Source: Actinomyces weissii
GTDB taxonomy: Bacteria > Actinomycetota > Actinomycetes > Actinomycetales > Actinomycetaceae
Length of the DNA: 64,000 bases
Assembly: GCF_016598775.1 (NCBI RefSeq)
Contig: NZ_CP066802.1
Coordinates: forward strand, 744,001 to 808,000
Reading direction: 5' to 3'
Of the stretch, positions 8,538-17,586 are shown piece by piece. Positions within the stretch are counted from its first letter, which is position 1; each line of letters starts with the position of its first letter. The notes below the pieces were generated by a model. The model did not search any database, had not been told where the DNA came from, and saw only the letters and a list, made by a program, of their open reading frames with translations. The translations under genes and the position numbers were made by a program.

Positions 8538-8656
8538 GTCACTGGCGGAGGGCTAGAGACTGGCGAAGTGCCTTAGGCCGTGTGCCGATTGTTGGAATCA
8601 CAAGGTTTTCTTACGGGGCTGCTCGGATAGCATGGTTCTGTTCCTCCGCCAGTGAC
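8538..8656. mobile_element. Small element with 14-bp perfect terminal inverted repeats (MITE-like)
   Basis: GTCACTGGCGGAGG at 8538-8551 is matched by its exact reverse complement at 8643-8656, enclosing 91 bases that are AT-richer than the surroundings. A near copy of the end core, ACTGGCGAAG, occurs just inside the left end at 8559-8568, as transposon subterminal repeats often do. There is no open reading frame and no clear target duplication. It fills the whole space between folD and the acylphosphatase gene. Confidence 0.5.
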
Positions 8657-8665
8657 AGCTTTCTG

Positions 8666-8950
8666 CTATCCGGAGACGGTGAAGTCCCCGCGCCGCAGGC
8701 TGCCGCGGACCTCGGACACCTCCAGCCCCGTCACCGCGGCCCAGCGCGGCCCCTGTCCCAGCCAGGCCAGCAGCGCCGCCACCTGCTCCCGGGGTCCCTG
8801 CGCCAGCACCTCCACACGGCCGTCCGCGAGGTTGCGCACCTCACCCACCAGCCCGAGCCGGGTAGCCTCCTGCCACGTGTGCCAACGGAACCCGACTCCC
8901 TGCACGTGGCCGTTGACCAGGACCCTGACCGTGCGCGTGCTCCCACCCAT
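8666..8950 (-). CDS. acyP: Acylphosphatase
   Basis: Small cytosolic enzyme hydrolysing acyl phosphates. The 94-residue product has the active-site loop NGHVQGVGFR with catalytic Arg22, and Asn40 in the VRNLADGRVEV strand. Length and fold pattern (VRVLVNGHVQGVGFR ... VEVLAQGPREQV) are typical. It stands alone, convergent with folD and separated from it by the inverted-repeat element. It is divergent from the exonuclease gene about 190 bases away. Confidence 0.95.
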   Translation of the reverse strand: MGGSTRTVRVLVNGHVQGVGFRWHTWQEATRLGLVGEVRNLADGRVEVLAQGPREQVAALLAWLGQGPRWAAVTGLEVSEVRGSLRRGDFTVSG

Positions 8951-9139
8951 ACCTCATTGTCGCCCACGCCCGGAGGTCGTGACAGGCTCCCGGCCCCTGG
9001 CCGCCTGGCCCGCGGGGGCGTGCCGGCCCCGTGACCGGCGCGGCCGCCGGGGCGCCTGGTGCTGAGCGTCAGGGCCTCCGGGCGCACACGCCGTGGACGT
9101 GGCCGGGGGCGGCGGTCGCGGCCACGTAGGCTCAGCCTC

Positions 9140-9958
9140 ATGCGTATCGCCACCGTCAACGTAAACGGGATCCGGGCCGCTGCCCGCAAGGGCATGGAGT
9201 CCTGGGTAGACCAGTCCCAGCCGGACGTGCTCCTCCTGCAGGAGGTGCGGGCCGACGAGCAGACCGCCGCCGCGCTGCTGCCCGGCTACGAGACGCAGGT
9301 GTGGCCCTGCCGGATCAAGGGACGGGCCGGTGTGGCCGTGGCCCTGCGCCAGGGCAGCGGCCTGACCTTCGGCCAGGTGCGTCTAGGGGTGGCTGCGGGG
9401 GCTGAGGAGCCGGACGTGGACACGGGCCGCTGGCTGGAGGTGGACCTGCAGGGGGCGGCCGCCCCGCTGACGGTCATCTCCGCCTACCTGCACTCCGGAC
9501 AGGTGGGCACACCTAAGCTGGACCAGAAGCTGGCCCACCTGGAGCTGGTGGACGCCCGCATGGCCCAGCTGCTGGACGCCGCGGAGGCGGGTGGCCCCGC
9601 CGTCGTCATGGCTGGTGACCTGAACGTGGTGCGCTCGCAGCAGGACATCAAGAACTGGAAGCCCAACCACAACAAGGTCTCCGGCGTGCTGGACGAGGAG
9701 ATCGCCCACCTGGAGGGCTGGTTCGGTGCAGGCTGGGTGGACGTGGCCCGGTCCCTGGCTGGCGACGTCCAAGGCCCCTACACCTGGTGGTCCCAGCGAG
9801 GCAAGGCCTTCGACAACGACGCCGGCTGGCGCATCGACTACCAGGTGGCGACGCCTTCAGCCGCAGGCAAGGCCCGCTCCAGCACGGTGGACCGGGCCCC
9901 GAGCTACGCGGAGCGCTGGAGCGACCACGCCCCCCTGGTGGTCGACTACGACCTGTGA
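9140..9958 (+). CDS. xth: Exodeoxyribonuclease III / AP endonuclease
   Basis: Exonuclease III family DNA-repair enzyme cutting at abasic sites. Residues MRIATVNVNGIRAA, LLLQEVRA (metal Glu), SAYLHSG, MAGDLNVV, RIDYQV and WSDHAPLVVDYDL give the metal and catalytic D/N/H set of the family. The ATG at 9140 is chosen because the family starts at MRIATVNVNG; a longer in-frame reading from 9059 adds only an Arg-rich stretch. No strong ribosome site is visible. The length of 272 residues is normal. Confidence 0.94.
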   Translation: MRIATVNVNGIRAAARKGMESWVDQSQPDVLLLQEVRADEQTAAALLPGYETQVWPCRIKGRAGVAVALRQGSGLTFGQVRLGVAAGAEEPDVDTGRWLEVDLQGAAAPLTVISAYLHSGQVGTPKLDQKLAHLELVDARMAQLLDAAEAGGPAVVMAGDLNVVRSQQDIKNWKPNHNKVSGVLDEEIAHLEGWFGAGWVDVARSLAGDVQGPYTWWSQRGKAFDNDAGWRIDYQVATPSAAGKARSSTVDRAPSYAERWSDHAPLVVDYDL

Positions 9959-10000
9959 CGAGCCTGCGGCCGGGCCCGCCCGGGTAGGGGAGAGGCGCCT

Positions 10001-10019
10001 TGCCCGCGCGGGACGGGCA
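10001..10019. terminator. Possible terminator between xth and the efflux permease gene
   Basis: TGCCCG...CGGGCA stem in a GC-rich convergent gap, extended on both sides by C/G pairs. No T-run. Confidence 0.3.
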
Positions 10020-10097
10020 GGCCGGTCCGGCCCCGGGTGGGCGGACAGGCAGCGGGTGGCAGGCTTCTTGAGCCGGACTGCCCGCCTCGGCCCCGGC

Positions 10098-11510
10098 TCA
10101 GTAGCGGATAGCGTCGATAGGCTTGATGCGCACCGCCACTACGGCGGGTACCAGGCCGGCCAGGGCGCCCACCAGGGTCGCCGTCGCCAGCCCGATGAGG
10201 GCCGCGAGCATCGGGAAGGGGGGCTGCTCCACCACCGGCAGCTGTAGCAGCTTGTCCAGGGGAACCACCCGCATCGCCAGGATAGCCACGATGATGCCCA
10301 CCAGCCCGGCCACCACCGTAGCCACCACCGACTCCAGCATGATGGAGAAGAAGATCCGGCGGCTTGTCGCACCGAAGGAGCGTCGTACCCCGATCTCGTG
10401 GATGCGCTGACGCACCGTCACGATTGAGATGTTGACCAGTCCCAGGGCACCGAGGGCCATCACGAACAGGCCCGCCCCGGTGGCTACCAGGGTGAAGACC
10501 CGGGTGAACGAGGCCAGGTCCCCGCTGCCCAGGGTGCTGTCGATGGTGCTGGTGGACCCTTGCCCGAAGATCGCGTCAAAGTGCTCCTTGGCCAGGGACT
10601 GCATCTCGGCCGCGCGTTCAGGCCCCGCCCAGACCTCCAGCTCGGGGGAGGCCAGGGCGTGGGTGCGGGGAAGCAGCGGGCTCAGGGAGTCTGTGAGCAC
10701 GAAGGCCGTCAAGGGCTGGCCGCAGGACTCCGGCTCGGAGCCGTCAACGGAGGGCTGCAGGCAGCCTTGCAGGTCCTCAGGCTCCAGCACCCCCACGATC
10801 GTGAAGGTGGCTTGCGCCGGGCCGAAGGAGCGGACGGTCAGGGGCGCGCTCAGCACCGAGGCCCCCAGCTCCTCTAGCACCCCCTGGGAGACCACCAGGG
10901 AGGGGGACAGGTCGTCACCGTCCTCCGGGGTGAACCAGCGTCCCTGGGCGATCTTGGTCCGGTGCAACGTAGCGTAGGCGGGGGAGACGGCGTTCACCTC
11001 CACGTTGCGGAACTGGTCACCCAGCTGCAGCCGCAGCGAGGTCCTGGTGCTGGTGGCCCAGGAGCGCACCTTGAAGCGTTCCACGAACTCGGCCTGGGCC
11101 TTGGTGACGCGCTCGGCCGTGCGGGCGGCCTCAGCGGAGCCTTGCGCCCCACCTGCCTCGGGGCCGCCGGGGCCTGCCGGGCCACCCGGGCCTGGCGGGA
11201 GGCCGGGTTCACCGGGGCCTGCGGCACCGTCCTCGTTCCCGGGTGTGGCCCGGCCTGGCTGGTTGGAGCCGGTCAGGCCCTTGCCGGTGGGGCTCACGTT
11301 GATGCGCACCGTGCCGGGCCGACCGCCCCAGCGCTCCAGCTGGTCGTTCAGCACCTGCTCGGAGACCCGTACGAAAGCGATGGAGAAGGTCATGGCGGCC
11401 ACGGCCACGGCCACGCCCACCAGGGACAGCAGCACCCGCATCTTGCCGATCCGCAGCTGCGCCCAGGCCTCGACGACCGCACCGACGAACCCGGTCAGCA
11501 TACTGCTCAT
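10098..11510 (-). CDS. MacB-type ABC transporter permease
   Basis: Membrane subunit of a MacAB-type exporter, 470 residues. One N-terminal membrane segment (about 25-50) is followed by a large extracytoplasmic domain carrying a Gly/Pro-rich insert near 105-125. A FtsX domain with three membrane segments ends in VRIKPIDAIRY. GLVNISIVTVRQRIHEIGVRRSFGAT is the usual coupling region of the family. It is the last gene of a three-gene minus-strand operon after the fusion protein and the ATPase, each overlapping the next by four bases. The substrate cannot be told from sequence; macrolides, peptides and lipids are family possibilities. Confidence 0.9.
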   Translation of the reverse strand: MSSMLTGFVGAVVEAWAQLRIGKMRVLLSLVGVAVAVAAMTFSIAFVRVSEQVLNDQLERWGGRPGTVRINVSPTGKGLTGSNQPGRATPGNEDGAAGPGEPGLPPGPGGPAGPGGPEAGGAQGSAEAARTAERVTKAQAEFVERFKVRSWATSTRTSLRLQLGDQFRNVEVNAVSPAYATLHRTKIAQGRWFTPEDGDDLSPSLVVSQGVLEELGASVLSAPLTVRSFGPAQATFTIVGVLEPEDLQGCLQPSVDGSEPESCGQPLTAFVLTDSLSPLLPRTHALASPELEVWAGPERAAEMQSLAKEHFDAIFGQGSTSTIDSTLGSGDLASFTRVFTLVATGAGLFVMALGALGLVNISIVTVRQRIHEIGVRRSFGATSRRIFFSIMLESVVATVVAGLVGIIVAILAMRVVPLDKLLQLPVVEQPPFPMLAALIGLATATLVGALAGLVPAVVAVRIKPIDAIRY

Positions 11511-12334
11511 GCCTGCACCCCTAGCTGTGTGTCCGAGAGCCTCTGGGCGGGCCAGGCTCCCGGCTCCCAGTCTGTGCCAGCGTCCGGCTGGTCCGGCCTG
11601 CTGCGCTGCACCTCGCCGAACTCGTCCAGCGAGCCCTCCACCCGGTGGGTTACCTTGATGGGCGTGAGCACCCCGTGCTCCAGGCGGTACTGGGTGTGGG
11701 CGCGTGCGGCCACCGCCAGGTCGTGGGTGATTACCACCAGGGCGGCTCCGCTCCGGGAGCAGCGTTCCTCCAGCAGCCCCATCACCGAGCTCCCGGTCTC
11801 CACGTCCAGGGCGCCGGTGGGCTCGTCAGCCAGGATCACCTTGGGGTCGCGGGCCAGGGCGCGGGCAATAGCGACCCGCTGCTGCTCGCCTCCTGAGAGC
11901 CTGCCCACAGGCATGCCCTTGCGCTCGCCCAGGCCTACCGCCTCCAGCAGCGACTCGGCGCGGGAGGTGCGCCGCCAGAAGCTCGTGGAGTGGTCGTAAA
12001 GCAGGGGGGCGGCCACGTTCTCGGTGGTGCTCAGGCCGTCAATCAGGTTGAAGGACTGGAACACGAAGCCGAAGGTCTGTCCCCGCAGGCGGGCGCGGCG
12101 CGCCTCGCCCAGGTTCTCGGTGTCGGTGCCGTCCAGGCTGTAGCGGCCTGAGGTGGGCCGGTCCAGCAGCCCCAGGATGTTGAGCAGGGTGGACTTTCCG
12201 GTGCCGGAGCGGCCCACGATCGCCACGTGCTCCCCTGCCTGCACCTGCAGGTCGACCCCGGTGAGAATCTCCAGCGGAGGGGCGTCAGGCACCACGAAGG
12301 TGCGGGTCACTCCCTGGAGGCTGACCAGGCTCAC
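11507..12334 (-). CDS. MacB/LolD-type ABC transporter ATP-binding protein
   Basis: ATPase of the same exporter, 275 residues. Visible motifs are Walker A GRSGTGKSTL (about 40-49), a Q-loop, signature LSGGEQQRVAIARAL, Walker B VILADEPTGALD and the H-loop ITHD. After the ATPase domain there is a C-terminal tail of about 45 residues that is not part of the core. Four-base overlaps with both neighbours make the three genes one translational unit. Confidence 0.93.
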   Translation of the reverse strand: MSLVSLQGVTRTFVVPDAPPLEILTGVDLQVQAGEHVAIVGRSGTGKSTLLNILGLLDRPTSGRYSLDGTDTENLGEARRARLRGQTFGFVFQSFNLIDGLSTTENVAAPLLYDHSTSFWRRTSRAESLLEAVGLGERKGMPVGRLSGGEQQRVAIARALARDPKVILADEPTGALDVETGSSVMGLLEERCSRSGAALVVITHDLAVAARAHTQYRLEHGVLTPIKVTHRVEGSLDEFGEVQRSRPDQPDAGTDWEPGAWPAQRLSDTQLGVQA

Positions 12335-13392
12335 TGGGTCTCCTCGCCGTTCTCGTCGTAGCAGGCGGAGCCGTCCGGCTCGCAGGTGTTAGGGGTGCCT
12401 TTGCGCTTGATGTCCTTGTTGGGGACGAACTGCAGCAGCGTGTCACCCTCTGACAGGCCCTCGGTGACCTGCACGTTGGTGCCGTCGTTGACCCCCAGGC
12501 TGATCTCACGCTTGACGGCGGTGCTGGGGTCGGCCGGGTCGGCCAGCACCCAGACATTGCCCTTGCTGACGCTGCCCTCTACGGCTGTCACCGGAACCAG
12601 GAGGGCGTCCTTGGCCGAGCCCTGGTCGATACCGATGCTTACCTGCAGCCCGGGGAACACCGTCTGCTCGGGGGGGATGGGGCAGCGCACCTGCACGCTG
12701 GTGCCGTCCTGGGGGCTGGCTGCCCCGGCGTCGTCCGCCGGCGTGCTGCTGCCGGAGGGGCTGTTCTCCTTCACGCCGATCACCAGACCCGTGCACTCGA
12801 AGGGAGCCGGGCCGCCGTCGACCGTGATGGTGGCGGTGGTGGGCGGGTTCAGGAGCTTGTACTGCTGGGCGGCGGTGATGGTGCCTGTGGCGGAGTGGGT
12901 GCCGGGGGACACGGTGGCGACGACGCTGCCCACGGTGGTGTCCTGGTCCTTGATGACCTGGAAGGTGACCTTCCCGGCTATCGGGGAGGTGACGGTGGCG
13001 TGGGTGACCTTGTCCGGCACCTGCTTGGTCACCGGGTTCCCGTCCTTGTCAACGCCCTCCTGCGGGGGCTGTGGCTCGGTCTTCCTGATGCGCAGCAGGG
13101 GCGCGTCAGCCTCCACGGTGGCCCCGGACTCGACGGCGAAGGACTCGATCACCCCGGCGAGGGTGGCACGGGCTGGTACGGCGGCGTCCTGTACCACCTG
13201 ACCGGTGACCTTGACCTGGTTGGGGATGTCTCCCCTGGTGACGGTGACGGTAGGGGTGACTACCTCGAAACCAGGTTCTATGTCTGCCCTGACGGGGTCC
13301 GCCTTGGACGGGAAGAAGGCAAGTTTTGATAGGGCCACCGCGATCACCAAGGCGATCAGGACCTTGATGGTGGGCAGGATGAAGCGCTTCAA
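12331..13392 (-). CDS. Efflux periplasmic-adaptor-like (MacA/HlyD family) protein
   Basis: First gene of the MacAB-type operon, 353 residues. One N-terminal membrane anchor (about 8-27) is followed by the split biotinyl-lipoyl-like and beta-barrel regions of adaptor proteins (GQVVQDAAVPARATLAGVIE; VTSPIAGKVTFQVIKDQDTTVGSVVATV). The C-terminus is acidic with two cysteines (NTCEPDGSACYDE) that could form a disulfide. The start codon is TTG, preceded by GGGG eight bases upstream. In a monoderm it would link the permease to the cell surface rather than to an outer-membrane channel. Confidence 0.85.
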   Translation of the reverse strand: MKRFILPTIKVLIALVIAVALSKLAFFPSKADPVRADIEPGFEVVTPTVTVTRGDIPNQVKVTGQVVQDAAVPARATLAGVIESFAVESGATVEADAPLLRIRKTEPQPPQEGVDKDGNPVTKQVPDKVTHATVTSPIAGKVTFQVIKDQDTTVGSVVATVSPGTHSATGTITAAQQYKLLNPPTTATITVDGGPAPFECTGLVIGVKENSPSGSSTPADDAGAASPQDGTSVQVRCPIPPEQTVFPGLQVSIGIDQGSAKDALLVPVTAVEGSVSKGNVWVLADPADPSTAVKREISLGVNDGTNVQVTEGLSEGDTLLQFVPNKDIKRKGTPNTCEPDGSACYDENGEETQ

Positions 13393-13874
13393 GTTCAGAC
13401 CCCGTTACTCGGCTGGCGCTGCCGGACCTGGTGCGGCCCGGCGGCTGGAACGTTGTGATACTAAGGCTTGCGCCCTAGGACCTCCTTCCTCCCAGGGGAG
13501 GACTTGGAGTGGGACTCGCCCGGTCAGTCCGGTTCCAGGGGCGGGTGCCTGGCCCCTGCCCGGGCGTGAGCCTGCACTTCCTGCGGGGCGTGCGCGGAGG
13601 CGGCAAGCCCCAGGGAAGGTGGCGTAATTAACAATCTGTTTGCTAACTGAGGCTGTTGGTTCCGGCCCGGGCCGGAACGGGCGGGTCCGATCCGGTGCGG
13701 TCTGTTCCCGCGCGAGCCGTGCCGGGGCCCGGGAGGCAGGCACGGCTCGGGGCCGGGCCTATGGCGGGGGCCCTGAAGCGCCCCCGCCTGCGCCTTAGCG
13801 GGACACGGAGGCCGGTAGCGGCCCCCCTGAGTACTGAGGCGGACCAGGGGGTACCGGGCCCGGGCTGCCGGTGC
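13393..13874. other. Gene-free stretch between galK and the efflux operon
   Basis: No supported gene. An AT-rich island at 13624-13650 is the likely promoter zone of the minus-strand efflux operon. Two palindromes follow: GTTCCGGCCC/GGGCCGGAAC (13659-13678) and the galK-side stem at 13714-13748. The rest is Pro/Arg/Gly-type GC-rich filler. Confidence 0.5.
13714..13748 (-). terminator. Stem-loop downstream of galK
   Basis: GAGCCGTGCC (13714-13723) pairs perfectly with GGCACGGCTC (13739-13748) around a 15-base loop, about 125 bases beyond the galK stop. A strong stem without a T-run. Confidence 0.45.
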
Positions 13875-15200
13875 TCAGGCCAGACGGCCTGCCGGGGCGC
13901 TGGGCAGGGCGTCCAGGAAGGCCGGGGCGGTGAATCCCTGTGCCGCGTAGGCGGCCACCACCGCACGGGCCACCGCGTCCACGGCGTCGGCGTCCACCAG
14001 GGCGATGGCGCTGCCACCGAATCCACCACCGGTCATGCGGGCACCGTGCGCCCCTGCGGCCCGGGCGGCCTCCACCGCGACGTCCAGCTCGGGGCAGGAG
14101 ACCTCGTAGTCCACCCGCAGGGACTCGTGGCTGGCGTCCAGCAGCGCCCCTGCCGTCCGCAGCTTGTCCCCGGCGAGCGGGCGTCCGTCACGCAGCAGGT
14201 CCACCAGGTCCCGGGTGCGCTGGATCTCCGTGACCACGTGGCGGGTGCGCTGGACCAGCACCGGGGCGTCCTCGGCGCCGCTGGCGGCCAGCCTGGACAA
14301 GGCCTTCTCCAGGTCAGGGACCCCCAGGTCCGCCAGCAGCTCTACGCCCAGCAGCGCGGCCGCCTTCTCACAGGACGCGCGCCTAGAGGCGTACTGCCCG
14401 TCCACCAGCGAGTGCTTGGCCTTGGTGTCGATCACCAGCAGCGCCAGGCCGTCCACGGCCAGGTCGAAGGGCACCTGCTCGGCCTCACCGGTGCGGCAGT
14501 CCAGCAGTAGCGCGTGCCCGGCGGCGCAGCGCATGGAGGCGGACTGGTCCATGCCGCCGGTCGGGGCTCCCGCCATCTCGTTCTCCGCCCGGACGCAGGA
14601 GGCGACCAGCCGGGCGCGCCCGGCGTCGTCCGGCTCCTGGGCGCTACCCGCCAGGCCCAGCCCGCAGACCTCGTCCAGGGCCACGGCGGTGGCGCACTCC
14701 AGCGCCGCCGAGGAGGACAGGCCCCCGCCCAGGGGCACGCAGGAGTACAGGGCGGCGTCGAAGCCGCTGAGCGGGCCGAGACCGTCACGCTCCAGCGCCC
14801 AGGCCACGCCCGCCACGTAGGCGTTCCAGTGCCGTACCTCCCCCGGGCTGCCCTTGGGGCCTATCGCGTCCAGGTCCAGCACGTCCACGCTGTCGCGCGT
14901 CTGGGGAGAGACCAGGCGGATGGTGCGGTCCTTGCGGCGGCGCAGAGCCAGGTGGGCGCGGTGGGGCAGGGCGATAGGCAGGGCCAGGCCGCCGTTGTAG
15001 TCCGTGTGCTCGCCGATGATGTTGACCCGGCCCGGGGCGTACCAGACGCCGTCGGGCTCCCCGCCGAAGGCCTCCCGGAACAGCTCGGTGGCGGCGGCCA
15101 CCCCCTCCTGCGGGGCGAGGGCGGGTGAGAACACCGCGGTGCCGGCGCTGGCCTGGTCCGGCTGCGCCTTGGTCTCGGCCAGGTTCTTGCTGTTGGTCAT
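13875..15200 (-). CDS. galK: Galactokinase
   Basis: GHMP kinase phosphorylating galactose at C1, the entry step of the Leloir pathway. The product has APGRVNIIGEHTDYNGG (substrate loop), PLGGGLSSSAALE (phosphate-binding motif 2) and ARMTGGGFGGSAIAL (motif 3). ATG 15200 is preferred to a TTG 15 bases upstream because GAAGGAG lies six bases before it, inside that extension. The 441-residue product is slightly longer than usual because of an N-terminal tail of about 30 residues. It follows a DeoR regulator 76 bases upstream on the same strand, presumably co-transcribed. Confidence 0.95.
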   Translation of the reverse strand: MTNSKNLAETKAQPDQASAGTAVFSPALAPQEGVAAATELFREAFGGEPDGVWYAPGRVNIIGEHTDYNGGLALPIALPHRAHLALRRRKDRTIRLVSPQTRDSVDVLDLDAIGPKGSPGEVRHWNAYVAGVAWALERDGLGPLSGFDAALYSCVPLGGGLSSSAALECATAVALDEVCGLGLAGSAQEPDDAGRARLVASCVRAENEMAGAPTGGMDQSASMRCAAGHALLLDCRTGEAEQVPFDLAVDGLALLVIDTKAKHSLVDGQYASRRASCEKAAALLGVELLADLGVPDLEKALSRLAASGAEDAPVLVQRTRHVVTEIQRTRDLVDLLRDGRPLAGDKLRTAGALLDASHESLRVDYEVSCPELDVAVEAARAAGAHGARMTGGGFGGSAIALVDADAVDAVARAVVAAYAAQGFTAPAFLDALPSAPAGRLA

Positions 15201-15276
15201 ACTGAGCTCCTTCAAGGGTTCTTCTCGGTCTGTGGTGGCTGGTGCGCCAGCGTGCTGGCGTGGCCTGCAGGGGTGG

Positions 15277-16107
15277 TCAGGGGGCGATGACGAGGGTGGT
15301 GCCCGCCTCGTCCAGGGCGGTGACCGTGTCCTCGTCCGGCTGGACCTCGGTGACCAGCACGCTGATCTGTGAGGTGGGGCAGAAGGTGCGCAGCCCCAGG
15401 ACCCCCCACTTGGAGGAGTCGAGGCAGGCCACGGTGGTGCGCCCTGCGGCCACCAGCGCCTGGTTGGTGGCGGCCTCCCGCAGGTTGGGGGTCATCAGGC
15501 CGTCCGAGGGGACGAAGCCGTGCGCTCCCATGAACACCCACTCCACCCGCAGGCGGGACAGGGCGTCGTTGGCGATCAGGCCGACCGTAGCGTTCGAGGG
15601 GGTGCGCTCCCCGCCGATCAGCAGGACCTTGGGGGCCTCCCGGGACTCGGCGCGGGCCGCGTCCGCCGCGTCGAACAGTAGCTGGGCGGCAGGCAGGGAG
15701 TTGGTGATGATGGTGAGGGTGTCCAGGTGTTTGAGGGTGGTCAGGGCCCGAGCGACGGCGAGGGTGGTGGTGCCGGCGGACAGGGCCAGGGAGTCGCCGG
15801 GGCGCACCAGGGCCGCCGCGGCCGCGCCGATGCGGGCCTTGGCCTGCGGGTGCAGGGTGGTCTTGGAGGTGAAGCGGGGCTCATGGGTGGTGGAGCCGGG
15901 GGCGACGGCGCCGCCATGCACCCGCTCCACCAGCCCCTGGGCCACCAGCTCGGTGATGTCCCGGCGGACCGTCATCTCCGAGATGCCCAGGGCCTCCACC
16001 ACCTCAGCCACCCGGACGCCGCCGGTGGCCGCGATCTTCTCCAGGATGAACTCCTGGCGCTGGCGGGCGAGCATGGGGGCGGGCTGGGGGCCGGGGGCAT
16101 GAGTCAC
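15277..16107 (-). CDS. DeoR/GlpR family transcriptional regulator (likely galactose operon)
   Basis: Sugar-phosphate-responsive repressor family. An N-terminal helix-turn-helix (VRVAEVVEALGISEMTVRRDITEL) is followed by a DeoR sensor domain with ALSAGTTTLAVARAL, IITNSLPAAQLL and EWVFMGAHGF. The length from GTG 16107 is 276 residues, normal for the family. A start at ATG 16074 is the alternative. CACAAT lies seven bases before the GTG, which would suit a leaderless message; no Shine-Dalgarno is seen. Placement directly before galK suggests it controls galactose use and itself. Confidence 0.88.
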   Translation of the reverse strand: MTHAPGPQPAPMLARQRQEFILEKIAATGGVRVAEVVEALGISEMTVRRDITELVAQGLVERVHGGAVAPGSTTHEPRFTSKTTLHPQAKARIGAAAAALVRPGDSLALSAGTTTLAVARALTTLKHLDTLTIITNSLPAAQLLFDAADAARAESREAPKVLLIGGERTPSNATVGLIANDALSRLRVEWVFMGAHGFVPSDGLMTPNLREAATNQALVAAGRTTVACLDSSKWGVLGLRTFCPTSQISVLVTEVQPDEDTVTALDEAGTTLVIAP

Positions 16108-16251
16108 AGGACCGATTGTGCCAAAGAACGCGCAGGAGCAGACGATTTCGCGCAGGTACGCACAATGTGTTCCTCGGCTGCTGGACCGTCTGCGGGTGGG
16201 CGGCGGGACCACTGGCATACTTCCCGGCAAGTCCCCCAAGCCGGAGGTGCT

Positions 16252-17577
16252 ATGAGCCGCGCAGCCGCGACCCCCGCCCAGACCCCAGACCAGCCCGCCG
16301 CCGTCACCCCCGTGCCGCCGGTGGCCGTGCCTTCAGGGCCCCGGTCCCCCGCGGCGGCCCAGGCCGGTGGGCAGCCCCCCGCCGCGGCCACCGGGCTGGC
16401 CCTGCGCAAGCAGCAGGCGCTGGAGCTGGCGGACAAGGCCCAGGACACCCGCCCGGTCCGGGCGCTGGCCCGCTACGGCACCGCCAAAGGCGCCCTGCTG
16501 GCCGGGGGCATCGCCTACACCGGGCTCTTCTCCGTCTTCGCCGCCCTGGCCATCGGGGTCACGGTGTTCATGGCCCTCCTGGGCTCGCACCCCGCCCTGC
16601 GGGACGCCGTGCTGGAGGGCCTGGGACGGGCGCTCCCCGGCGTGCTGGACAACGGCGACGGCTCGGGCCTGGTCTCCATAGACCAGCTGACCCTCAGCTC
16701 CGCCCTGAACCTCGGCTCTGTGATCGCTGTCGCGACCCTGATGCTCTCCGCCATGGGCCTGATGGGGGCGCTGTCCACCGCCCTGCGCTCCATGTTCGGT
16801 ATCGCCCAGCTGCCGCGCAACGCCGTCGTCAACCAGCTGCTGAACCTGGTGGGATTCCTGGTGCTGCTGGTCTCCGTGGTGGTGACCGCAGCCGCCTCGC
16901 TGGCCACCGGCGCGCTGGCGCAGCAGCTCAACGACCTGCTGGGGCTGCCGGGCTGGCTGAGCGGCTGGGGCACCCGCGTTCTGGGCCTGGTGGTCTCCCT
17001 GCTGGTGGACGCCACCGTCTTCGCCTTGCTGGTCCGGCTCTCCGGCGTGCGCGCCCCCCGCCGGGACCTGCTGCTGGGTTCGCTGCTGGCGGGCGCCGCC
17101 TTCGGGCTGGTGCGTGAGGTGGGGACCAATGCCGTGGGGACCGTGGCCAACAACCCCCTGCTAGCCTCCTTCGCCACGATCGTGGTGCTGGTGCTGTGGA
17201 TCCACCTGGCTGCGCGGATCACCCTCATGGTCGCGGCCTGGACCGCCAACCCGCCGCGGCCCCGGGTGGTCAGCCACGCCGACGAGCTGCGCGCCTCCCA
17301 CCGCCCCAACTACGTGACCCTGTCCAGTCCCGCGACCATGGAGTGGCCGCGCCAGTCCCTTACCGGGAACCTGGACGCGGACCCCACCCTCCACCCCGAC
17401 TACGAGCCGCCCGCCCCGGAGCCCGAGCCCGTGCCCCGCCACGCCCGGGGCCTGCGGGGCTGGTGGGCCCGACGCCGCTTCGCCGCCGCCACCGCCCGCT
17501 ACGAGCAGGCTCGGCAGCGCTACTACCTGCCCGCCGGGCCCGACAGCCTTGAGGATCCTTCCAGCCGCACCAGCTAG
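16252..17577 (+). CDS. YihY/BrkB family inner-membrane protein
   Basis: Polytopic membrane protein of the YihY/virulence factor BrkB family, 441 residues with about six membrane segments between residues 80 and 330 (GALLAGGIAYTGLFSVFAALAIGV at the start; ASFATIVVLVLWIHLAARITLMVAA at the end). The N-terminal 70 residues are Pro/Ala-rich and the last 110 are charged and cytoplasmic. The ATG at 16252 has GGAGG at proper spacing; the reading frame stays open far upstream, but that part is antisense to the DeoR gene. The function of the family is unsettled. It is followed nine bases later by manC. Confidence 0.85.
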   Translation: MSRAAATPAQTPDQPAAVTPVPPVAVPSGPRSPAAAQAGGQPPAAATGLALRKQQALELADKAQDTRPVRALARYGTAKGALLAGGIAYTGLFSVFAALAIGVTVFMALLGSHPALRDAVLEGLGRALPGVLDNGDGSGLVSIDQLTLSSALNLGSVIAVATLMLSAMGLMGALSTALRSMFGIAQLPRNAVVNQLLNLVGFLVLLVSVVVTAAASLATGALAQQLNDLLGLPGWLSGWGTRVLGLVVSLLVDATVFALLVRLSGVRAPRRDLLLGSLLAGAAFGLVREVGTNAVGTVANNPLLASFATIVVLVLWIHLAARITLMVAAWTANPPRPRVVSHADELRASHRPNYVTLSSPATMEWPRQSLTGNLDADPTLHPDYEPPAPEPEPVPRHARGLRGWWARRRFAAATARYEQARQRYYLPAGPDSLEDPSSRTS

Positions 17578-17586
17578 CCTGAGGGC

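Noticed and set aside
15727..16251. N-terminal extension of the YihY protein by 175 residues
   Set aside because: It is antisense to the DeoR regulator; a good ribosome site precedes the internal ATG at 16252.
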